Positions 1 through 10,670 are shown, numbered from the stretch's first letter. The stretch: DNA of 64,000 nucleotides from Colimorpha sp045598945 (GCA_045598945.1 JAZRVD010000137.1:1-64000), one strand, 5' to 3'. The notes: generated by a model not told the origin, from the sequence alone. Numbers and translations are program-made.

Positions 1-384
1 GGCGCCTCGGTGATGCTGTGGGACATGACAAAATACTTCAACAAGTCTCACTCGCTGCCATTAAAAGACACCACATTCAACGCCCCCACCATAAAAAAAT
101 TTGACCAAGAATTTGCCTACGACGTAGGCATATATGCCGGCTTTGGCGGCAACAACCTGTTCAAGAACTTCTACATAGGTCCCTCGTTCCGCTTTGTAGA
201 CTTCTTCTACCTTATAATAGGCGTCAACATAGCCGAATATGAATTGCTTATGGAGCAATACAGCGAAGGCATGCTACTGCCACAAGATGCAGGCATCAGC
301 AGCATCACCACCAAAGAATGGAAAATAAAGCCTTTTTTGGGCATCTCCATCGACCTCGACTTTCTATCTTATATAAAGAAATAG
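1..384 (+). CDS. C-terminal part of a probable outer-membrane or beta-barrel-like protein (partial)
   Basis: The reading frame is open from the first base of the window, so this is the end of a gene that begins outside it; the internal Met at base 13 need not be the start. The visible 127 or so residues contain alternating aromatic and glycine-rich stretches (GIYAGFGGNN, YIGPSFRFVDFFYLIIG) and end in IKPFLGISIDLDFLSYIKK, which resembles the strand pattern of small Bacteroidota outer-membrane barrels. No family was recognised, so the barrel assignment is inference from composition only. Confidence 0.5.
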   Translation, partial: GASVMLWDMTKYFNKSHSLPLKDTTFNAPTIKKFDQEFAYDVGIYAGFGGNNLFKNFYIGPSFRFVDFFYLIIGVNIAEYELLMEQYSEGMLLPQDAGISSITTKEWKIKPFLGISIDLDFLSYIKK

Positions 385-490
385 GCAAACAACAGACGCA
401 AATCCTTATTAAACAGATTACAGGCGTTTTAAGAAACTAAAGGATAAAAAAAGCAGTTTCTAATCAAAGCCAATAGCACAGATTGCCAGC

Positions 491-1411
491 ATGATAGGAG
501 TAAACAAAAGCACCGTCAGCAGAGAAATAAACAGGAACAAAGATGAAATAAACGGCATCTATGATAGTGCTAAAGCTCAAGCTAAAAGTGAAGCAAGGCA
601 AAAGGCAAAGTCCAGATTTCACAGGCTTACGGAAAAAATGCACGAACTCATTGTTACAAAATTGTGCATGGACTGGAGTCCTGAACAGATTAAGGGTTAC
701 TGCGTAGTGTACGGTATAGACTGTGTTAGCCATGAAACGATATACCAAATGATATGGAACGACAAGAAGATGGGCGGAGTGATGTACAAACATCTAAGAA
801 GGAAAGGACGACACAAAACCAAACGAGGCTCCAAGAATCAGTACAGGGGGCTGATACCCAACAGGGTGGACATAGATGAACGTCCAGCAATTGTTGATGA
901 GAAGGTACGGTTCGGCGACTTAGAGGGAGACACCATTATCGGTAAAAACCACAAAGGTGCAATCGTTACTATTAACGACCGTATGACTGGCTTTTCTTGG
1001 TCTGAACAATTGGATGATAAAGGGGCTGACAATGTTGCTGATGCCATTATACGAATGCTACTACCGTTCAAAGGTCACCTACATACGCTTACATTTGACA
1101 ATGGACGTGAGTTTGCACACCACGAGAAAGTGGCAAAAGCCTTGGATATCAAAATATTCTTCGCTAAAGCTTATCACTCTTGGGAAAGGGGTGCCAACGA
1201 GAACACCAACGGACTTTATCGACAATATATCCCTAAAGGATCTGATTTTCAATCGTTAAATAGAGACTTGCTTCCTATGGCCAGACTGATGATTAACTCT
1301 CGCCCGAGAAAAAGACTTAACTTCCTTTCTCCGATTCAAAAATTATGTCGTATATTTGCATTTGATTGTAAACTTCTTAATATTGTTAAAAAAGTTGCAT
1401 TAGCGACTTGA
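491..1411 (+). CDS. IS30-family transposase, 5'-truncated
   Basis: DDE transposase of the IS30 family, which would cut and join the ends of its own insertion sequence. The catalytic triad is visible: Asp147 in LEGDTI, Asp203 in TFDNGREF and Glu237 in the family signature WERGANENTNGLYRQYIPKG. The protein opens inside the helix-turn-helix (IGVNKSTVSREINRN). The same frame continues upstream as SKPIAQIAS but meets a TAA at 461-463, so the first helix and usual N-terminus are missing. At 306 residues it is somewhat shorter than typical IS30 transposases. A right-end-like sequence follows the stop (1388-1417), but no matching left end was found, so the element is probably immobile. Confidence 0.88.
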   Translation: MIGVNKSTVSREINRNKDEINGIYDSAKAQAKSEARQKAKSRFHRLTEKMHELIVTKLCMDWSPEQIKGYCVVYGIDCVSHETIYQMIWNDKKMGGVMYKHLRRKGRHKTKRGSKNQYRGLIPNRVDIDERPAIVDEKVRFGDLEGDTIIGKNHKGAIVTINDRMTGFSWSEQLDDKGADNVADAIIRMLLPFKGHLHTLTFDNGREFAHHEKVAKALDIKIFFAKAYHSWERGANENTNGLYRQYIPKGSDFQSLNRDLLPMARLMINSRPRKRLNFLSPIQKLCRIFAFDCKLLNIVKKVALAT

Positions 1412-1417
1412 ATTCAG
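1388..1417 (+). repeat. Putative IS30 right-end sequence
   Basis: This AT-rich stretch overlaps the transposase stop and contains the core AGTTGCATTAGCGACTTGAA. Related sequences recur at 1607-1636 and 49745-49774, always with the pattern aaa-(a/g)(c/t)TGCATT then a TTGaa/TTGta core. Position directly after the transposase suggests a terminal inverted repeat; the partner left end is not present. Confidence 0.5.
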
Positions 1418-1545
1418 CTTTTTTTTCCATACATAACTGAAATTGTGTATCTTTGTTTTTCAGACAAGTGCTTCATATCTTTTACTATTTTTGTTCAGAG
1501 GCAAAGATAAGCATTTTTCTAAAAAAGGGAAATCTTCAATTTTGG

Positions 1546-1636
1546 AGGTTTCTCTTTTGGTCTTTAACTTTTAACAGGCTTTAGGTCTTTTGTTCCTCTT
1601 TTTCAGTAAAAGTTGCATTTATGAGTTGAACTTAGG
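1546..1636 (+). repeat. Second, decayed IS-end remnant
   Basis: This stretch lies in the 309-bp gap between the transposase and the giant gene. It shares GGTTTCTCTTT, a TTTAACAG tract and the tail TAAAAGTTGCATTTATGAG with 49693-49774, and its last 30 bases resemble the end next to the transposase. It is probably the leftover end of an older insertion of a related element. The rest of the gap shows a TATCTTTG box on the plus strand at 1448-1455 and a TATCTTTGC box on the minus strand at 1501-1509, with no clear downstream gene. Confidence 0.45.
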
Positions 1637-1720
1637 AATAATTACAGACGCGCCCCGTGAACAAGATATACACAAGGGTCTGTCTGTTGTAAACGATCAA
1701 CAAGACAACATGCGACCTTG

Positions 1721-4700
1721 CTATCTCATCAACATAACGCTGCCTGTCTTTCTCTTAACCGCTTTAGGTTCGTCACCAGTATGATATTTTATAGTATAGA
1801 CATACGCACCTTGCGGACATAATGAGCCTTGATGTGTTCCATCCCAACATTCGTGCGGATCCTTACTATGAAAGCACATCTGACCTCTACGGTTGTAGAT
1901 AACCATCTCATATTCTATAATATTTTCAGTAAAGACGCAAAATGTATTGTTTGCCTCTTCCGTTGGAGTGAAGATATTAGGGACAAACAGCTTGTTATGT
2001 TCCACAGGCAAAGTCTTGTATGCCGTATCTGTACATATACTGTCATCAGTATAGACAACGAACATTAAACGTAGCGAATCGGCATTATCATCAATAACAT
2101 AATTTATAGACTGTCTGTCACTATAATATTCATCATCGACGAACCAAGCGTAATATTTACCCCACTTGCTGATCAAGCCGTTGGCAGTAACCTCTCTCAA
2201 ATCATCATTGAAATACTCCGTACTTGTGGTAAACTTTGCTTCAGGGACATGGATAGGATATACCACAATGCCTGTATCAACAGCACACGGACTATTGTTG
2301 CTCACATTGGCTGTAAGAGTATATACCGTTGTGGCTGTAGGAGATATAGTTATAACCGAGTCGTCTGCCTGATATTCAAGATTAGGATCGTCAGGGAAAG
2401 CCTTCCAATGGTGTACAGGTGCTGGGGTAAGATTCCTTAACGTAAATGAACGATCAACACAATTGTGCGACACCTCTATGACAGGTACGATGTCAGGCCA
2501 CACATACAGGTCGAGGATAGATATCGAGTCGCAGCCGTTTTTAGCCACCCATGGAAAACGTTGTTCGTAATGTCCCGATGTATCGAGATATTCATTACCT
2601 AAAAGCACATGCTGCCCATTACATATTGAATCATAACGATGCGTGCGAATACTGTAATTAACAACAAGATGCTGACGTTCAGAGTGGTTGCATCCATGTT
2701 GATCGGTATATCTATATTCCGCCCACTGTGTACGAGTGTACTTCCTGTTGTCTACGTTCCATATCAATGTGTCGCAAGCAATAGTATCATTGCCATAGAC
2801 CGTGTCGAAACAAGGATAGACGGTGAGATAAAGAATAGTGTTGCTATCACACCCTGCAGTATTTTTGAGACGGACTGTATCAACTACAGAATGATCATAA
2901 TATTTATCGTTTCTCTGCCAACGATAGCCCCAACACGAGCAAATAGTATCGAAACAATCGACTGTAGAGCTGTAGCTCATGGTAAGATGCATCAGCAGCA
3001 CACTATCGCAACCTTCGCTATTGACGCCATACACGCGCGCACTATCCACCGCACTGTTGAAATAATTTTTTCTTGAATATGGCCAGTAGAAAGCATCACA
3101 TGCCTTATGGCTTACGGATTGGCGAGAAGAATGATTAACCTTGACATTAAGCGTAATTGCACTGTCGCATCCATGAGCGTTGGGGACAACAACAGATGCA
3201 CGCTGACTCTGACGATAGACGCCATTCAAAACGTTAAGATTGGCGACCACTACAGAGTCACAGCCATCGGCAGAATGAGAGCTCGAAGTATTGCGATTGA
3301 TTGTCAGATGCACAAACACCACTGAGTCGCAATACTGGCCAGGCTTCTTTGGATAGGACTTTGACACAACAGTAGACTCAGTGATTTTCTGACCATACCA
3401 ACTATATACATTGCACGCACTACGATTGAGGTGTGTTACAGGGCTGTCCTTGTTAACCAAGACTAACGATATAGTGCTATCGCAATTAACAGAATTGGCA
3501 TTGGCAAAGGTATGTTTAACTTTAGTGTCGCAAGAGTAGTTAATACCGTACCACATAAAGCTATCGCACGCCATGACACCTGTATCAGGTCCTGTTGTAG
3601 AAAGATTTATCTTTAGATTGAGATATTGACTGCTGTCACATCCTACCTTATTTTTTATTACAGGAGCAGAATAAAATCCGCTCTTCCTATAAGTATAGCA
3701 TGTAGGCTGCCAACAGAAAGTATCGCATGCGATGCGGTCAACAGTATCGGCTGACGAATGACGGACAGCAAGATTCAACGTCAAAGTACTGTCGCAACCA
3801 TGCCTATTGACAAGATGGTGAATAACCTTTGATGACGTATAGTATGTATTACCGTACCATTTCATAGAGTCGCACACCGAAGCAATAGTATCGCCTTTAC
3901 TGCTCTTGTTAATAGTTATATATAGATATTCCACACTGTCACACCCATGAATATCCTGCCCCGCCTTGAAATATGCTGGATTGTTAGGCGGGAGGACGCT
4001 TGAAGAATAAATTCTATCGTGCCACTCATAAAAATCACATGATGTATCGCTGACATTTACTATACTGTTCTTATAAATAGTAACAAACAAACGATTGAGA
4101 GTATCGCACCCGACATAATTCCTTGTACCGTCAGAATGAGTGATATTCGCCAGCGTTGTCTGACTTTCGTAATAGTTTGTATTGTGCCAGTTCAACACAT
4201 TACACGATTCTATTGCCGTGTCCTTCGTTGTACTGCTTTTTATTACCAACAAAAGGCTGACAGCAGAGTCACAACCGTACTGGTTGGCGTAATGCAATAC
4301 TGAACTAACAGAGTCATAATGCACTATAACATCATATAAAGGATAGACAGAAGAAAAATACGTGGTATTGATAAAGGGAGCTACGGTGTCTCTACGTTGC
4401 AGACTATCACAACCTATCAGCAACGAATCAGGGCCAAAATTGCTATAATTGACTCTAAGGTTAAGCATAGTAACACTATCACACTTGTGTACTGTAAGAC
4501 TATCATAAGAGTAAACGCCAGTGATAGTATAAGTAGTATCCTTATAAATATTTGACGAAGAAGTCTTCCATAAAAGGCTGTCGCAAACCGTCATAGACAA
4601 AGTACCCGTATCGTGGAAAAACATTTGCAGTTTGAGATGCAACACGCTATCGCAGTTATCGACAGAAGCTTTATATAACGTATGGGTGCATGTATCCAAA

Positions 4701-7700
4701 CTTTGCGACAACCGACGATTGTACCACCAGAAAGAATCGCACGAAGTGGCAAAAGTATCTGTATGCTGCGTATAGGATACCGACAAATTGAGATGTACAA
4801 TGCTATCGCAACCTAAAACATTGCTTTTGCCAAGCTTATGTGTAACAGTATTATTAGATGTTAACAACCTATGCTCGTACCATATAAAAGAGTCGCAACT
4901 TCTGGCAATGGTGTCGCCCATCGTTGAGTTGTAGACCACAAAATGCAGACGTTCCAAGCTGTCGCAACGTACATTGTTTTGATAATGCCACAAAGTATCA
5001 TAGTATTCTATCCTTGCCAAAGGAGAGATAGCAGAATGAGCAGAAGAGGTAAACGAGAGCCTTCTCTCTGGGTCTAACCACACAATACTATCGCAACCAG
5101 ACATCGAGGTATCGTGCGATGTGCTGTAACGCACAGTAAGATGCAGCACCACAACAGAATCACAGCCATGCAAGTCTGTATTGTGCATAGTGTCAACAGC
5201 ATCGACACTTCTATAATACCTATGGCTGAAAAAACCATACATTTCATCTTCCCACAAGAACGAATCACACACACTCCTCGCAGTCTCAAATACAGTATGC
5301 GGATATATAGTCAAGTTTAGTCGAGCCGAGCTATCACAACCCCATTGATTGATCTGTCCATGACGAGGATGTATTATCTCATTAGAACAATTGTACCATA
5401 ATCCATCCCACCTAAAGGAATCACAAGCTGTTGCAAAAGTGTCGCCTATTGAGGCGTAATGGATTCTAAGATTCAGCACTACCACGCTATCGCAGCCAGC
5501 CGAATTGATATTATGATAATTATGCTCCGGCATGGCATCGCGATCGTATACCATGCCGTGCCAGGCAAAACGATAGCAGCTGTCCACATTAGTATCACCA
5601 ACCGTGCGGCTGTTGATAACAAAATGAACATTTTGCACGCTGTCGCAACCGACGGCATTGGTATAATGAAACGACGAATCGATATTAGTCTTTACAATAT
5701 ATCTAACTGGGCTTCCCCATACGGAATTTCTCAAAATAAGCCTTCTGCTACCACCTCCACTTTCACCATCCATCCAGACGACACTATCACATTGCGTAAT
5801 AGAGCTATCTTTACCAACAGAACTATATACTACGTCAAGTTGCAAGGTATCTACACTTAGACATCCAACATCATTAATATAAGCATGAGTATCGGTGGCA
5901 CTGACATTGTATCCCCGTACCTTCACATCTCTATGGAACCATGTAAAAGTGTCACACACCCTTTGGATAGTTTTACTACTGCTATTATAATATAACGACA
6001 AAGAGAGCGTCTCTACACTGTCGCAACCATGCACGTTTGCACCTGCATGCAGATGCCTGGCAGTATTTGTAGAAACGACATGAGCAGAGTCGTACCACAC
6101 AAAAGTATCACAAGCATAAGGCACGGTATAGACGCTATATGTCGTGTCGTGAATATACAAGTGCAAAGTTACCATGCTATCGCAGCCGGCCTTATTGATA
6201 CCCCTATAATTGTATACAGCATTGGCATCAGAATCGTACCCCACCTCATGCCATGTATAATGATAGCAGCTATCCACAACAGTGTCTCCAACAGTACGGC
6301 TTCTTATCACAAAATGTACATGCTGAATACTGTCGCATCCAACAGCATTGGTGTAATGGAATGACGAATCGATATTGTCTGTCTTACAGTCTACAACAGG
6401 GGACTGCCATACAGAGCTACGCAATAGCAATGTCCTATTACGACCACCTGCATCGCCGTCAACCCATACTATACTGTCGCATCTTGTTATAGAGCTATCC
6501 TTGCCAACGGAGCTATAAAAAACACTAATCTGCAAAGTGTCGACACTTAAGCATCCTGCATCATTGACATAGGCATGCGTATCTACATTGCTGACGCCAT
6601 ACCCTCGCACCTCTACACCTCTATGCCTCCATATAAACGTATCGCACGACCGTTGTACATCCTTACTATTGGTGTTATAAAAGAGAGAAAGATTGAGCGT
6701 CTCCACACTATCGCATTTATGCGAATTGGCACCTGTATGAATACGGCGTGCCGAATTTGTAGAGACGGTATACGCAGAGTCGTACCACACAAAGGTATCG
6801 CAAGCATGAGACACAGTATAAACACTATATGTAGTATCGTGAATAACAATATGCTGCGTAACGATGCTATCGCACCCATTGACAGCAAGAAAAGTATCTT
6901 TTGCTGTTTGCGAATAATTAAAGAGACGATCGCCCCAAACATATTTATAACACCTTGCCGTATCGACCGTTGTATGTTTTCTTTGCTTAACAAAAAGCGA
7001 CATTCTTACAATAGAGTCACAATCATGAATAGAAGACAACGTTACAGATTCAGTTTTCGACGACATGAAACTAATTCCTTTCCAAACATACGGCAGGGCG
7101 TCGTCGCATACTGTATCATATAGCGTAGTGTCATATACAGGAAAGTTCCTCAAAGTCATATCAACAACCGAGTCGCATGAATACAAAGTATGCAACGTAA
7201 CTTTCTTTGTGGTGGCAGAGTTAAAGACTTGTGATGGATTGTAAGAACCGGTAAACCATGTATAAGGATAGGTGCCTTGGCATACATAGTGTGTATCCGA
7301 CAAAGAAAACGTGTCGTTGACCATAAGTTTCATAAGAACAGTAGAGTCGCACCCATTACTTTTCTTCAACACCGTTGTCTTGTTGCCAGACACCACAAAA
7401 GCAGAATCGTTCCAAATATAAGGTTGCTTGGACTGACATGTAGAGCGCTCATATTCTCTATACGACGTATCCTTGACAACAAGATTGATAGCAAAAACGC
7501 TATCGCATACGCCACGATATTTATCTATATGCCTTATCGTGTCTTTGGTAGAGACACGATAGTTTTTGCCATCTATCCAACGATATGGGGCGAAATTTTG
7601 ACAAATCACTGCTGATTTCCTTGTGGTGTCATCATTATAAACATGGACTACGAGCTTGAAGACAGAATCGCAATATCTTCCTGCATATATACCCCGGATG

Positions 7701-10408
7701 GTATCGTGATAAACGCCAGCCGTCTTTATGGGTCTGCCTGAATAGCACGAGCTCCATTTACGCCATGCAATGGACTCATAGCTACACATTGAATCGGTAG
7801 CGACATTGTGAGAATTGTAATATATTGTCAGTTGCAGCGTGTCGACACTGGGGCACCCCTCATCAGAAAGATAATCGCTATAATATCTTCCGCCAATGGT
7901 ATATTCATCCACAAAAGAGCCACGCAAAAACCACCGGTACTTCTCACAAGCAGTATCTTTGTACAGTGTGCTACTATTATATCTCACTCTGATATGCAAC
8001 GTATCAACACTTGGGCAGTTGTTGTCATTAATATAACTATGTAGATAAACACCGTTGGTGGTTATTGCAGTATCAAAAGCCATATTGCCATATCTCTGCC
8101 AGTGCCACACATATTTGTCGCAGACATCTCGCATAATAGTGTCGTGAGACGATTGACGTACAAATACATGAAGTGTATCTGTACTTGGGCAATTATTACC
8201 GTCGATATAGCTATGCCTATATGTACCAGCAGTAATAATATTAGTATCTAAACCATGATTGAGCCATCTAAAAGCTCCTGTGTCGCAAATATTCTGAGTA
8301 AAAGCATCGTATGTATTGTCGTTCACAGCAAGTTGCATTACTATCGTTGAGTCGCAATCATCCTTGCTCTTCAGCGTAGTATTCTGCATATAGGCGTCGT
8401 CAAACCACACGCCATTCCACTTATAGGGCAAATCAGTCCTACATACAACGGCATAGTCAGCCACATAAAAGGTGTCGTTCACCTTAAGCTTTAACGTATA
8501 AACACTATCGCACACTCCATTATGTCTATCTATATGTCTTACAGTATCGCTGATAGAGGTGCTATAACCTATACCATCAATCCATCGATATGGGGCCAGG
8601 TCCTGGCATATCACATCACTCATTTTAATGGTGTCATCATTATATATGACAAATTGAAGAGATATGATAGAATCGCAGTATTTCCCTTCAAACACATTAT
8701 GGACAGTATCTTTGTAAATGCCTGCTTTTGCAAGCGGCAATAGATGCTGGCCACGCCATCTACGCCAATAGTACTTTTCATACGAGCATGCGGAATCACG
8801 CATATCCACCTTTTGATCCTTGTATAGCTTTAATCTTAATGTATCGGTATTTAGACATTGAAAATAGCCATTATACACCATTTGATAGTCATGAGTATAA
8901 CTTACGTACTGGCCGTTGGTTGCTTCTGTATAAGCATTGTTCCACCCATGATTGACCCATGTCATAGAATTGCATACCGTAGTGTCGTATCGCTTATTGA
9001 CATTAGGGTAGACTGTAGCAAAAATAGTATCTATGCTATAGCATCCATCAGGCGTAAAATATCTGTACACATACATCCCGCTTTGATATATCACTGTGTC
9101 GTAGATGTCGTCTATCCAATCATGATACCTATGATGGCTCCATATCAGCATATCGCAAGCGGTATCGTAGATACAACTGCTTGTGTTGCGGTTGATATTC
9201 AAATACAGTGTGTCAGCACTTGGACATTGATTGCCTGCGTTATTATAATGATTGACATACTTGCCAGAAGTGTTGAATAGCAAAGATGAATCATTGTTTT
9301 CCCAAACAAAACTATCGCATGCCGTGACATTGAACGATAAATGAGAGCTATTTTTTATAGTAAGACGCAAATATTCATTAGAGTCGCATCCAAAAAATTT
9401 AGTAACGTCTAAATTTACATAATCGTCAGAGCTTGTATGCCGCCTACCATGCCACACATATTCGTCGCACGCAATAACAGTATCATAATAACGATAGGTA
9501 TAGTCGACATCTACATAAACCAAAGAGACTATACTATCGCAACCATCAACATTTTTCGTATCCAAAACCTTTTCTACGACACCATCTCCATTATGAAAAT
9601 ATTCCGACGAAAGCCACGAATCATAAAACACCGTATCGCCCCATCTTACAGAATCACAAACTTCCAACCATTCTTCTGCCTTTGAGATAGATTTGATCGT
9701 CAAAAATATAGTGTCAAACGAATTACAACAACGATCGTTGTAATAGCTATATATATATTTACTGTAGACAACACCTTCGATAGGCGTAAAAAAAGTATCG
9801 CCGCGTACCACATCCTCACTTGAGATAATCTGGTCGCCAAAATTCTCATAGCATAAACTATGCCGTCCATATCTAAAAGTATCCTTTCCACACATAAAGG
9901 TATCTACACGGCTGTACTCCGACAGACCTGTCCAAATATGTAATATATATATAGAATCACACCCATCAGCAAGAGAAACAGTATCGGCAAAACTGTATAC
10001 TTTTTCCAATGGCAACATATCTCTGGTAAAACTTTTGCCTCTCCAATGTTCAACAGGATTAGTTCCGCACATCCTTATTGTCTTTGTCTCGTAAAAAGGC
10101 AATTTTACTTGATAACGTATCCCATTATATACATATTCTGTTGTTATTTTATTTCCTCGTCCTTTGGTAATTGTATCAACTCTTGTATACACTACCGTTG
10201 AATCCTTAGACACACGGACAACATTACCTTTATAATCTGTATATTCCGTCTCTCCGCAACGAATGTCTTGTACTAAATTTACAGATTCGTTACTCTTGAA
10301 TCCTGCTCCTCCAGGGTACATTGGATCACCAGGATATACTTGAGCATAAACGAAATTTTGGACAAGGAGACACACCACACAGCACAAGATCAATCGAAAT
10401 CTTATCAT
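1721..10408 (-). CDS. Giant secreted repeat protein with type IX (type B) C-terminal sorting domain
   Basis: A 2,895-residue exported protein. It begins with a clear signal peptide (basic MIRFR, hydrophobic core, cleavage likely after VYA near residue 23). Most of the length is several dozen degenerate units of about 60-80 residues, each with a CDS/CDT-x-x-W motif followed by GCDSxxxLxLxV. The last 85 or so residues (LFVPNIFTPTEEANNTF to the end, with IYNRRGQ, CWDG and PQGAYVYTIKY) match the gliding-motility-associated C-terminal domain that directs type IX secretion and cell-surface attachment. A TATATTTGC promoter box lies at 10473-10481. Two blocks of about 230 residues are in-frame tandem duplicates. 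Likely a surface adhesin or matrix protein, but the ligand is unknown. Confidence 0.88.
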   Translation of the reverse strand: MIRFRLILCCVVCLLVQNFVYAQVYPGDPMYPGGAGFKSNESVNLVQDIRCGETEYTDYKGNVVRVSKDSTVVYTRVDTITKGRGNKITTEYVYNGIRYQVKLPFYETKTIRMCGTNPVEHWRGKSFTRDMLPLEKVYSFADTVSLADGCDSIYILHIWTGLSEYSRVDTFMCGKDTFRYGRHSLCYENFGDQIISSEDVVRGDTFFTPIEGVVYSKYIYSYYNDRCCNSFDTIFLTIKSISKAEEWLEVCDSVRWGDTVFYDSWLSSEYFHNGDGVVEKVLDTKNVDGCDSIVSLVYVDVDYTYRYYDTVIACDEYVWHGRRHTSSDDYVNLDVTKFFGCDSNEYLRLTIKNSSHLSFNVTACDSFVWENNDSSLLFNTSGKYVNHYNNAGNQCPSADTLYLNINRNTSSCIYDTACDMLIWSHHRYHDWIDDIYDTVIYQSGMYVYRYFTPDGCYSIDTIFATVYPNVNKRYDTTVCNSMTWVNHGWNNAYTEATNGQYVSYTHDYQMVYNGYFQCLNTDTLRLKLYKDQKVDMRDSACSYEKYYWRRWRGQHLLPLAKAGIYKDTVHNVFEGKYCDSIISLQFVIYNDDTIKMSDVICQDLAPYRWIDGIGYSTSISDTVRHIDRHNGVCDSVYTLKLKVNDTFYVADYAVVCRTDLPYKWNGVWFDDAYMQNTTLKSKDDCDSTIVMQLAVNDNTYDAFTQNICDTGAFRWLNHGLDTNIITAGTYRHSYIDGNNCPSTDTLHVFVRQSSHDTIMRDVCDKYVWHWQRYGNMAFDTAITTNGVYLHSYINDNNCPSVDTLHIRVRYNSSTLYKDTACEKYRWFLRGSFVDEYTIGGRYYSDYLSDEGCPSVDTLQLTIYYNSHNVATDSMCSYESIAWRKWSSCYSGRPIKTAGVYHDTIRGIYAGRYCDSVFKLVVHVYNDDTTRKSAVICQNFAPYRWIDGKNYRVSTKDTIRHIDKYRGVCDSVFAINLVVKDTSYREYERSTCQSKQPYIWNDSAFVVSGNKTTVLKKSNGCDSTVLMKLMVNDTFSLSDTHYVCQGTYPYTWFTGSYNPSQVFNSATTKKVTLHTLYSCDSVVDMTLRNFPVYDTTLYDTVCDDALPYVWKGISFMSSKTESVTLSSIHDCDSIVRMSLFVKQRKHTTVDTARCYKYVWGDRLFNYSQTAKDTFLAVNGCDSIVTQHIVIHDTTYSVYTVSHACDTFVWYDSAYTVSTNSARRIHTGANSHKCDSVETLNLSLFYNTNSKDVQRSCDTFIWRHRGVEVRGYGVSNVDTHAYVNDAGCLSVDTLQISVFYSSVGKDSSITRCDSIVWVDGDAGGRNRTLLLRSSVWQSPVVDCKTDNIDSSFHYTNAVGCDSIQHVHFVIRSRTVGDTVVDSCYHYTWHEVGYDSDANAVYNYRGINKAGCDSMVTLHLYIHDTTYSVYTVPYACDTFVWYDSAHVVSTNTARHLHAGANVHGCDSVETLSLSLYYNSSSKTIQRVCDTFTWFHRDVKVRGYNVSATDTHAYINDVGCLSVDTLQLDVVYSSVGKDSSITQCDSVVWMDGESGGGSRRLILRNSVWGSPVRYIVKTNIDSSFHYTNAVGCDSVQNVHFVINSRTVGDTNVDSCYRFAWHGMVYDRDAMPEHNYHNINSAGCDSVVVLNLRIHYASIGDTFATACDSFRWDGLWYNCSNEIIHPRHGQINQWGCDSSARLNLTIYPHTVFETARSVCDSFLWEDEMYGFFSHRYYRSVDAVDTMHNTDLHGCDSVVVLHLTVRYSTSHDTSMSGCDSIVWLDPERRLSFTSSAHSAISPLARIEYYDTLWHYQNNVRCDSLERLHFVVYNSTMGDTIARSCDSFIWYEHRLLTSNNTVTHKLGKSNVLGCDSIVHLNLSVSYTQHTDTFATSCDSFWWYNRRLSQSLDTCTHTLYKASVDNCDSVLHLKLQMFFHDTGTLSMTVCDSLLWKTSSSNIYKDTTYTITGVYSYDSLTVHKCDSVTMLNLRVNYSNFGPDSLLIGCDSLQRRDTVAPFINTTYFSSVYPLYDVIVHYDSVSSVLHYANQYGCDSAVSLLLVIKSSTTKDTAIESCNVLNWHNTNYYESQTTLANITHSDGTRNYVGCDTLNRLFVTIYKNSIVNVSDTSCDFYEWHDRIYSSSVLPPNNPAYFKAGQDIHGCDSVEYLYITINKSSKGDTIASVCDSMKWYGNTYYTSSKVIHHLVNRHGCDSTLTLNLAVRHSSADTVDRIACDTFCWQPTCYTYRKSGFYSAPVIKNKVGCDSSQYLNLKINLSTTGPDTGVMACDSFMWYGINYSCDTKVKHTFANANSVNCDSTISLVLVNKDSPVTHLNRSACNVYSWYGQKITESTVVSKSYPKKPGQYCDSVVFVHLTINRNTSSSHSADGCDSVVVANLNVLNGVYRQSQRASVVVPNAHGCDSAITLNVKVNHSSRQSVSHKACDAFYWPYSRKNYFNSAVDSARVYGVNSEGCDSVLLMHLTMSYSSTVDCFDTICSCWGYRWQRNDKYYDHSVVDTVRLKNTAGCDSNTILYLTVYPCFDTVYGNDTIACDTLIWNVDNRKYTRTQWAEYRYTDQHGCNHSERQHLVVNYSIRTHRYDSICNGQHVLLGNEYLDTSGHYEQRFPWVAKNGCDSISILDLYVWPDIVPVIEVSHNCVDRSFTLRNLTPAPVHHWKAFPDDPNLEYQADDSVITISPTATTVYTLTANVSNNSPCAVDTGIVVYPIHVPEAKFTTSTEYFNDDLREVTANGLISKWGKYYAWFVDDEYYSDRQSINYVIDDNADSLRLMFVVYTDDSICTDTAYKTLPVEHNKLFVPNIFTPTEEANNTFCVFTENIIEYEMVIYNRRGQMCFHSKDPHECWDGTHQGSLCPQGAYVYTIKYHTGDEPKAVKRKTGSVMLMR
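5466..6844 (-). repeat. In-frame tandem duplication of about 690 bp inside the giant repeat gene
   Basis: Two adjacent blocks, one starting near 6844 and one near 6154 (minus strand), encode near copies that both open with TTYSVYTV and run through CDSVETL, GCLSVDTLQ, SVGKDSSIT and NIDSSFHYTNAVGCDS. The offset between matching points (the actatat/gctatat motif at 6823 and 6133) is exactly 690 bp, or 230 codons. Each block holds four basic units, so the gene appears to grow by copying multi-unit cassettes. Confidence 0.75.
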
Positions 10409-10472
10409 AAAATCAAATTAACATATTGAAATTTACACTATACAACACTTCGCACTCATTTATTGCGAGAGT

Positions 10473-10481
10473 GCAAATATA
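10473..10481 (-). promoter_or_regulatory. Bacteroidota -7 box for the giant repeat gene
   Basis: On the minus strand this reads TATATTTGC, an exact match to TAnnTTTGC, 65 bp before the start codon. The short inverted repeat GCACTC/GAGTGC overlaps the start of the leader, next to the box. No convincing -33 element was picked out. Confidence 0.6.
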
Positions 10482-10605
10482 CACTTTAGTTTTAATAAAA
10501 AAGCACCTACGCCATAAAAGCCAAACTAAAGTATTTCAATACATAAGATGATTTTTCCTACATCTATTGCAAATAAATACTATAGACAAATAAAAAGACA
10601 CACGA

Positions 10606-10628
10606 CTTGCAGCAAAAATTGCTGCAAG
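10606..10628 (-). terminator. Hairpin downstream of era
   Basis: CTTGCAGCAA and TTGCTGCAAG form a 10-bp perfect stem around a 3-base loop, 43 bp past the era stop. On the minus strand it is followed by a moderately T-rich stretch, so it is a plausible intrinsic terminator. The rest of the 262-bp gap to the giant gene holds only that gene's promoter. Confidence 0.55.
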
Positions 10629-10670
10629 CCGTTATTTGCAATATTACTACTGCTAATTAATGTAGTTCCA

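Noticed and set aside
432..461. AGAAACT/AGTTTCT inverted repeat just upstream of the transposase
   Set aside because: Only seven base pairs with a 16-base loop and no matching right-end sequence, so it was not taken as the left IS end.
1829..9685. Many plus-strand open frames of 60-180 codons across the giant repeat gene
   Set aside because: They mirror the Cys-Asp-Ser repeat units on the other strand, have no start signals or family resemblance, and repeat with the same spacing as the units.
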